A stretch of 48,633 bases of DNA from Desulfuromonadales bacterium. Lineage in GTDB: Bacteria; Desulfobacterota; Desulfuromonadia; Desulfuromonadales; Geopsychrobacteraceae. The stretch lies in NCBI GenBank assembly GCA_016931615.1, contig JAFGEL010000002.1, positions 1-48,633 on the forward strand, in the 5' to 3' direction. Under the pieces are notes generated by a model, which was given only the letters and a program-made list of their open reading frames with translations, ran no database searches and had not been told where the DNA came from. A program made the translations under genes and the position numbers. Below are positions 43,725-48,633 of this stretch, one piece after another. Each line of letters opens with the position of its first letter. The stretch's first letter is position 1.

Positions 43725-44630
43725 GTGCACGGATTCCTTCTCATCGATAAGCCTGCGGGAATAACCTCTCACGATGTTGTTCGCCGTGTCAGGCGTCTTT
43801 GTCAAACCCGCAAAGTCGGACATGCCGGGACTCTGGACCCTCTGGCCACAGGCGTTTTGCCGGTTGCCGTCGGTCAGGCGACGAGGCTGTTGCAGTTCCT
43901 GCTGGCCGAAGATAAAAGCTATCGGGCAACATTCAAACTGGGGCAGACGACTGACACTCTTGACAGTGAAGGGACACTGGTGGCGACGCGCCCTGTTCCC
44001 AGCGTTTCACCAGCCGTTCTGGAGTCTGTATGCCGGACTTTTCGCGGTGAGATTGAGCAGCTTCCACCAATGTTTTCTGCACTGAAACACAAGGGAGTTC
44101 CTCTATACAAACTGGCCCGAGAAGGCCGGACGGTCGAACGGCAGGTACGAAAAATCCGTATTGATCGTCTGGATGTTCTGACCGTGGAAAATGATACTTT
44201 TACTCTGGAAGTGGACTGCAGTAAGGGAACCTACATCAGAAGCCTGGGTCACGACATCGGAGAAGCCCTGGGTTGTGGAGCGCATCTGACGTCGCTGTGT
44301 CGGTTGAAAAGCGGAGATTTTTTACTTCAAGAATGTTATGCGCTTGAAACCCTGGAACAATGCAGTGATCCGTCAACCTTTTTACTTCCCCTGGCTGATG
44401 GCTTGCGACATTGCCCGTGCGCAGAACTCAGTGATTCCGCCGCCTCTGCCCTGAGTTTCGGGATCCCACCAGAGTTGTCACAGGTGACTGCTCCAACTCC
44501 GTTGCAGCACGGGCAGCTGATGTGTCTGACCCATACCGGTCGGCTGGTTGCCGTCGCCCGTTTCAACCCGCAGAGAACAGCTGAGGTCAGAGGTGATTTC
44601 GAACTCCAGCGGGTTCTTGTAAGTCATTAA
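43725..44630 (+). CDS. truB: tRNA pseudouridine-55 synthase
   Basis: TruB makes pseudouridine at position 55 in the T-loop of tRNAs. The 301-residue protein begins HGFLLIDKPAGITSHDVVRRVRR and has the catalytic aspartate D38 in GHAGTLDPLATGVLPV, then YRATFKLGQTTDTLDSEG and KGTYIRSLGHDIGEALGCGAHL. The C-terminal PUA-like part is present. It starts with GTG at 43725, four bases after the nrnA stop. Confidence 0.96.
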   Translation: MHGFLLIDKPAGITSHDVVRRVRRLCQTRKVGHAGTLDPLATGVLPVAVGQATRLLQFLLAEDKSYRATFKLGQTTDTLDSEGTLVATRPVPSVSPAVLESVCRTFRGEIEQLPPMFSALKHKGVPLYKLAREGRTVERQVRKIRIDRLDVLTVENDTFTLEVDCSKGTYIRSLGHDIGEALGCGAHLTSLCRLKSGDFLLQECYALETLEQCSDPSTFLLPLADGLRHCPCAELSDSAASALSFGIPPELSQVTAPTPLQHGQLMCLTHTGRLVAVARFNPQRTAEVRGDFELQRVLVSH

Positions 44631-44746
44631 AAAAAGACAGTTTAATCTTTACAGAAGCGATTCAACTGTGGTAGAAATCGCAGCCTGTGGATAATCTTTA
44701 AAACAGCCACGCCACTGGCTTTTATGAACTGAAAAAGGAGAATACA

Positions 44747-45013
44747 GTGCTCGGCACAGAACGCAAACAGGAAATTATTAATGAGTTTAAACGCCATGAA
44801 GGTGATACCGGCTCTCCGGAAGTGCAGATTGCCCTTCTGACCGAACGGATTACCTACCTGACAGATCATTTCAAAACACACAAAAAAGATCATCATTCCC
44901 GTCGTGGACTGTTGAAAATGGTCGGGCAACGCCGCCGCCTGCTTGATTATCTGATCAAACAGGATGTCGAACGTTACCGGACGATTATCAAGTCGCTCGG
45001 CCTGCGTCGTTAA
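44747..45013 (+). CDS. rpsO: 30S ribosomal protein S15
   Basis: The 88-residue S15 binds the central domain of 16S rRNA. The signatures are present: [42 protein letters not shown] and [12 protein letters not shown]. It starts with GTG at 44747, preceded by AAAAGGAG. About 115 bases separate it from truB, so it may have its own promoter. In E. coli S15 represses its own translation through a leader pseudoknot; I did not find such a structure by eye. Confidence 0.97.
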   Translation: MLGTERKQEIINEFKRHEGDTGSPEVQIALLTERITYLTDHFKTHKKDHHSRRGLLKMVGQRRRLLDYLIKQDVERYRTIIKSLGLRR

Positions 45014-45019
45014 CACAGG

Positions 45020-45054
45020 GCAGCATGTTCTGAACAGGGCATGCTGCTTTTGTC
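45020..45054 (+). terminator. Hairpin between rpsO and pnp
   Basis: GCAGCATG (45020-45027) and CATGCTGC (45040-45047) pair perfectly with a 12-base loop and are followed by TTTTGTCTTG. It may be a partial terminator after rpsO, as is known for this gene pair in other bacteria. Confidence 0.7.
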
Positions 45055-45096
45055 TTGTCGTCTGAAAAAGCTGTGGAGGCTGTCCGGAGAGAATAT

Positions 45097-45115
45097 CCGA
45101 ATCCCCAGGATTCGG
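45097..45115 (+). promoter_or_regulatory. Stable hairpin in pnp leader
   Basis: CCGAATCC (45097-45104) and GGATTCGG (45108-45115) form a perfect eight-base-pair stem with a CCA loop about 85 bases before the pnp start. In E. coli a pnp leader stem is cut by RNase III for autocontrol; a similar role is only inferred here. Confidence 0.4.
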
Positions 45116-45200
45116 CCGTTGTCTCAGGCCATCCTCCTATAGCTGTCAAACACACTGGGCTGCAGAGGGCTGCGCCCCTATTTAAGGAGAATTTAGTTAT

Positions 45201-47300
45201 ATGGCCTATCACAAGGTAGAAATTGATTTCAATGGTCAACCCCTGACGATTGAAACAGGTAAAGTCGCCCGTCAGGCTGACGGAGCGGTTGTTGTTACTT
45301 ATGGCGAGACGAAAGTTCTGTGTACCGTCGTCTCCGCTAAAACGATGCGTGAAGGACAGGATTTTTTCCCCCTGACCGTTAATTACGCCGAAAAATTTTA
45401 TTCCGCCGGGAAAATTCCCGGTTCCTTCTTTCGCCGCGAGCGCGGTTCCACCGAACGTGAAACCCTGATCTGCCGCCTGATCGACCGTCCGATGCGGCCG
45501 CTCTTTCCCAAAGGTTACATGTTTGAGACCCAGATTATGCCGTCGGTAATTTCCGCCGACATGGTCAACGATCCGGATACCCTGGCCATGGTGGCTGCTT
45601 CGGCATCCGTCGCTGTCTCTGATATTCCGTTTGAAGGTCCGATAGCCGCCGTGCGTGTTGGTCGCGTTGATGGTCAGTTTGTTGCTAATCCGACCAACGA
45701 GCAAATTCAACAGAGTGACGTTGAAATTGTCATCTCCGGTTCAAAAGATGCGGTGATGATGGTTGAAGGGGAATCACATTTCCTCAGCGAACAGGAAATG
45801 CTCGATGCGATTTTCTTCGGTCATGAGGCCTTACAACCACTGATTGTCGTTCAGGAACAACTGGCCTCGCTGGTCGGCAAAGAAAAGCGTGCCTTTGAAG
45901 CTCCTGTGGTCGATGATGAGTTGGTGGCCCGAGTCGTCGAACTCGCTGAGCCGAAGGTTGTCGAAGCCGTTAAAATCCGCAGCAAACAGGACCGTTATGC
46001 TGCGCTGGCGGATATTCGTGCTGAAGTCAAAGAACAGCTGGCGGAAACTTTTGAGGGCCGTGAAGACGAGGTTTCTTCGGCTCTCGGCGCTGTGGAAAAG
46101 ACTGTGGTCAGACGTATGGTCACCCGTGACCGTGTCCGGATTGACGGACGGGACATGAATACCATCAGGCCGATCAGTTGCGAAGTCGGCGTGTTGCCGC
46201 GAGCTCACGGAAGTGCCCTGTTTACGCGCGGCGAAACCCAGGCCCTGGTGACCGCAACACTGGGAACCGGTGTCGACGAACAGCGCATGGATAATGTTCA
46301 GGGAATGGAATTCAAGAAATTCATGCTGCATTACAACTTCCCGCCGTTCTGCGTCGGTGAAACCAGCATGCGTTTGTTCCCCGGACGGCGTGAAATCGGT
46401 CATGGTTTTCTTGCCGAGCGCAGCGCCGCGCAGATTCTCCCCAAGCATGAGGATTTTCCCTATACGATCCGTGTTGTGTCCGACATCCTGGAATCGAACG
46501 GTTCCTCATCAATGGCTTCCGTCTGTGGCGCTTCCCTGTCACTGATGGATGCAGGTGTCCCCGTGTCTGAAGCGATTGCCGGAATCGCCATGGGTCTGAT
46601 CAAGGAAGGCGACGATGTGGCCATCCTGTCGGACATCCTCGGCGATGAAGATCATCTCGGCGATATGGACTTCAAAGTCACCGGCTCCGCGAGGGGAATT
46701 ACCGCGTTGCAGATGGATATCAAAATTACCGGCGTGACCAAAGAGATCATGCAGCAGGCTCTTGAACAGGCCCGTGAGGGGCGTATCCATATCCTGGGTG
46801 AAATGGCGAAGGCCATCGCCGCGCCACGTTCCGAACTGTCGGAGCATGCACCCCAGATCACCAGCATCAAAGTCAAGCCGGACCAGGTCAGAACGGTTAT
46901 CGGCTCCGGTGGCAAGAACGTCCGTGGAATCATCGATGCGACCGGCTGTGCGATTGACATCGAGGATGACGGGACTATAAAGATCGCCTCTTCAGATGGT
47001 CAGGCCGCCAAACAGGCCATCAAAATGATTCGCGATCTGACCCAGGAACCTGAGGTCGATAAACTCTATATGGGGACTGTGAAGAAAATTATGGAGTTCG
47101 GTGCCTTCGTTGAAATCTATCCCGGCACCGATGGCCTGGTCCATGTGTCCGAGTTGGCCAAAGAGCGGGTGCGCAACGTGACCGATGTCCTCAAAGAGGG
47201 AGATCAGGTGCTGGTCAAGTGTATCGGGGTTGATCGTCAGGGTAAGATTAAATTGTCCCGTAAAGCTGCCCTGGGAATGGAACTCCCTGAAGAGGATTAA
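45201..47300 (+). CDS. pnp: Polyribonucleotide nucleotidyltransferase
   Basis: PNPase degrades RNA from the 3' end with phosphate. The 699-residue protein has two RNase PH domains (about 10-225 and 320-540) separated by a helical linker, then KH (about 555-610, [16 protein letters not shown]) and S1 (about 620-690, [31 protein letters not shown]). The catalytic RARG-like and [18 protein letters not shown] segments are present. ATG at 45201 has AAGGAG upstream. It is the last gene of the translation operon before a terminator. Confidence 0.98.
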   Translation: MAYHKVEIDFNGQPLTIETGKVARQADGAVVVTYGETKVLCTVVSAKTMREGQDFFPLTVNYAEKFYSAGKIPGSFFRRERGSTERETLICRLIDRPMRPLFPKGYMFETQIMPSVISADMVNDPDTLAMVAASASVAVSDIPFEGPIAAVRVGRVDGQFVANPTNEQIQQSDVEIVISGSKDAVMMVEGESHFLSEQEMLDAIFFGHEALQPLIVVQEQLASLVGKEKRAFEAPVVDDELVARVVELAEPKVVEAVKIRSKQDRYAALADIRAEVKEQLAETFEGREDEVSSALGAVEKTVVRRMVTRDRVRIDGRDMNTIRPISCEVGVLPRAHGSALFTRGETQALVTATLGTGVDEQRMDNVQGMEFKKFMLHYNFPPFCVGETSMRLFPGRREIGHGFLAERSAAQILPKHEDFPYTIRVVSDILESNGSSSMASVCGASLSLMDAGVPVSEAIAGIAMGLIKEGDDVAILSDILGDEDHLGDMDFKVTGSARGITALQMDIKITGVTKEIMQQALEQAREGRIHILGEMAKAIAAPRSELSEHAPQITSIKVKPDQVRTVIGSGGKNVRGIIDATGCAIDIEDDGTIKIASSDGQAAKQAIKMIRDLTQEPEVDKLYMGTVKKIMEFGAFVEIYPGTDGLVHVSELAKERVRNVTDVLKEGDQVLVKCIGVDRQGKIKLSRKAALGMELPEED

Positions 47301-47335
47301 AAACATAACGACCTGATTTAAGGTCGATGAATATC

Positions 47336-47374
47336 AAGGCCGGTTGAATTTTGCTATTCACCGGCCTTTTGTAC
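47336..47374 (+). terminator. Intrinsic terminator after pnp
   Basis: AAGGCCGGT (47336-47344) and ACCGGCCTT (47360-47368) pair perfectly, with GAAT/ATTC able to pair inside the loop, and TTTTGT follows. A smaller hairpin around GACCT/AGGTC lies just before it. Confidence 0.85.
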
Positions 47375-47387
47375 AGGACAGACAGCC

Positions 47388-47828
47388 ATGACACCAAAAA
47401 TAGAGATCCTCAAACTTCATCCCCGAGCCAAAGTTCCCCGCTATATGACCGAGTTGGCTGCGGGCATGGATATCTGTGCTTGTGTGGAAAAGACCGTCAA
47501 ACTTGACCCTGGAGAACGGCACCTGGTGCCGACCGGGCTGGCCTTTGCGATTCCGGAAGGCTACGAGATTCAGGTGCGTCCTCGTTCAGGTCTGGCGATC
47601 AAACATGGCATCGCCCTGGTGAATTCTCCGGGAACCATAGACGCCGATTATCGGGGTGAAGTCGGTATCATTCTGATCAACCATGGCGAGGAGTCGTTTT
47701 CCATTGCTGATGGTGAGCGTATCGCCCAGCTGGTTGTTGCTCCGGTTTGCCAGGCGCAATTGTTTGAAGTCACATCTCTGGCCGAAACCCGGAGAGGCTC
47801 GGGGGGGTTCGGTCATACCGGACAGTAA
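47388..47828 (+). CDS. dut: Deoxyuridine 5'-triphosphate nucleotidohydrolase
   Basis: Dut splits dUTP to dUMP and pyrophosphate, keeping uracil out of DNA and supplying thymidylate synthesis. The 146-residue protein shows the five trimeric dUTPase motifs: [38 protein letters not shown] and [10 protein letters not shown] at the C-terminus, which closes over the active site. The ATG at 47388 follows a terminator and starts the next transcript, 8 bases before a DUF493 gene. Confidence 0.96.
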   Translation: MTPKIEILKLHPRAKVPRYMTELAAGMDICACVEKTVKLDPGERHLVPTGLAFAIPEGYEIQVRPRSGLAIKHGIALVNSPGTIDADYRGEVGIILINHGEESFSIADGERIAQLVVAPVCQAQLFEVTSLAETRRGSGGFGHTGQ

Positions 47829-47836
47829 AAAAACTG

Positions 47837-48106
47837 ATGAAAAACACACGACCCCAAGATCTGCTTGAATTTCCCTGCCAGTATCAATTCAAAGCTGTCG
47901 GGCTGGCGGGTGAGCGTTTTCGCCGGGCGATAATCGCTGCAGTGGCGAAATATGCCGCTATCTCTCAGGATGCGGTCCTGTCTCGCCCCAGCGGCAAAGG
48001 TACCTACCAGTCAGTATCTGTCCTGGTGACCCTACACAGCTTTCAGCAACTGACTGATATTTATGCTGAAATGCGTGTGGTCCCTGATTTGAAAATGTTG
48101 TTTTGA
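47837..48106 (+). CDS. DUF493 family protein (YbeD-like)
   Basis: The 89-residue protein belongs to DUF493/YbeD, recognised from LLEFPCQYQFKAVG, the GKGTYQSVSVLVTL stretch and the final VPDLKMLF. The fold is ferredoxin-like with an ACT-like arrangement; the function is not established, although E. coli YbeD sits near lipoic acid genes. It is translated right after dut and lies about 50 bases before the threonylcarbamoyladenylate synthase-like gene. Confidence 0.88.
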   Translation: MKNTRPQDLLEFPCQYQFKAVGLAGERFRRAIIAAVAKYAAISQDAVLSRPSGKGTYQSVSVLVTLHSFQQLTDIYAEMRVVPDLKMLF

Positions 48107-48158
48107 AATTTTCAGGCGGGTAAAATATCAGCTCCCCTCAGGGTATTGGAGAGAGTAA

Positions 48159-48633
48159 ATGTACATCACGATGAATCAGGATAATCCCCAGCCACGGCTG
48201 ATCCGACAGGTTGTCAGCTGTCTTCAGCAGGGAGGAGTGATTATCTATCCCACTGACACAACCTATGGTATCGGCTGTGATATCTTTAACCGCAAAGGCA
48301 TAAAAAAAATTTTTCAACTTAAGCACCGGGACAGTCGCAAGCCGTTTTCTTTTATCTGCAGCGATCTCGCCGAAATATCCAATTACGCTCAGGTCAGCAA
48401 CTTCGCGTTTAAAATTATGAAGAGGCATCTGCCCGGTGCCTACACGTTTGTTCTCGAAGCGACTAAAGTCGTTCCTGATTCACTGAGTACCAAGCAGAAA
48501 ACCGTCGGAATACGCATCCCCGACAACGCCATTTGTCAGGCGATCGTCCGGGAACTGGGGCACCCCCTGGTGACAACCAGCGCAAACGTGTCCGGTCAGG
48601 TGACTCCGCAGGATCCGCGGGACATTAACGATC
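48159..48633 (+). CDS. Sua5/YciO/YrdC family protein (3' end outside window)
   Basis: The frame from the ATG at 48159, preceded by TTGGAGAGA, runs to the right edge without a stop; 158 codons are visible and the remainder is outside. GGVIIYPTDTTYGIGCDI, the KHRDSRKPFSFI segment and TTSANVSGQ are the nucleotide-binding signatures of the family, which includes TsaC/Sua5 (makes threonylcarbamoyl-AMP for t6A37 in tRNA) and the less understood YciO. The FKIMKRHLPGAYTFVLEATKVVP stretch fits YciO slightly better. Confidence 0.88.
   Translation, partial: MYITMNQDNPQPRLIRQVVSCLQQGGVIIYPTDTTYGIGCDIFNRKGIKKIFQLKHRDSRKPFSFICSDLAEISNYAQVSNFAFKIMKRHLPGAYTFVLEATKVVPDSLSTKQKTVGIRIPDNAICQAIVRELGHPLVTTSANVSGQVTPQDPRDIND

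Overview
The window looks like chromosome from a Desulfuromonadia bacterium (Geobacter/Desulfuromonas/Pelobacter-type deltaproteobacterium). The reasons are the mutS-amidase-glnD-xerD-apgM-holC-trmJ order, the rimP-nusA-ylxR-infB-ylxP-rbfA-nrnA-truB-rpsO-pnp-dut order, a GEMM-I riboswitch of the kind common in Geobacter, and a probable selenoprotein. This is inference from gene content, not from a search. Most of the window is ordinary core genome.

Region 1 (1-3285) is accessory DNA. It holds the C-terminal part of a TOTE-type primase-helicase cut by the left edge, a AAA ATPase with a DUF4143 tail, and then a bare 3' end of a tmRNA/tRNA-like gene (acceptor strand plus CCA) followed at once by a strong terminator. 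There is no RNA gene in front of it, so I read it as the distal attachment site of an element integrated into ssrA; the intact ssrA and the integrase should lie left of the window.

Region 2 (3300-15450) mixes signalling and small genes: a GEMM-I riboswitch with terminator in front of an EAL-HDOD protein, an ArgA-like acetyltransferase, pdxH, a secreted protein, a nucleoside phosphorylase, a Mut7-C RNase, small membrane proteins, a zinc-ribbon protein, a SEC-C protein, a Ca2+/Na+ antiporter, an Lrp regulator followed by diaminopimelate decarboxylase, and a 23S rRNA uracil methyltransferase. The best find is at 10026-10211: a 61-codon gene with an in-frame TGA at the place where relatives carry cysteine, followed by a hairpin whose GGUC loop lies almost exactly where the E. 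coli fdhF SECIS loop lies.

Region 3 (15450-30450) starts with a sigma54-driven glnB-glnA operon and continues with mscS, thrC and a malic enzyme (reverse strand), a phosphodiesterase, an ExbB/ExbD pair, a cation efflux protein with a partner of unknown function, mutS and an AMIN-type amidase.

Region 4 (30449-48633) contains glnD, xerD, apgM, holC, trmJ and an unknown gene, then the translation/RNA operon from rimP to pnp, then dut, a DUF493 gene and the first part of a Sua5/YciO/YrdC gene cut by the right edge. glnB, glnA and glnD, the nitrogen-signalling set, all lie in this window but in separate operons.
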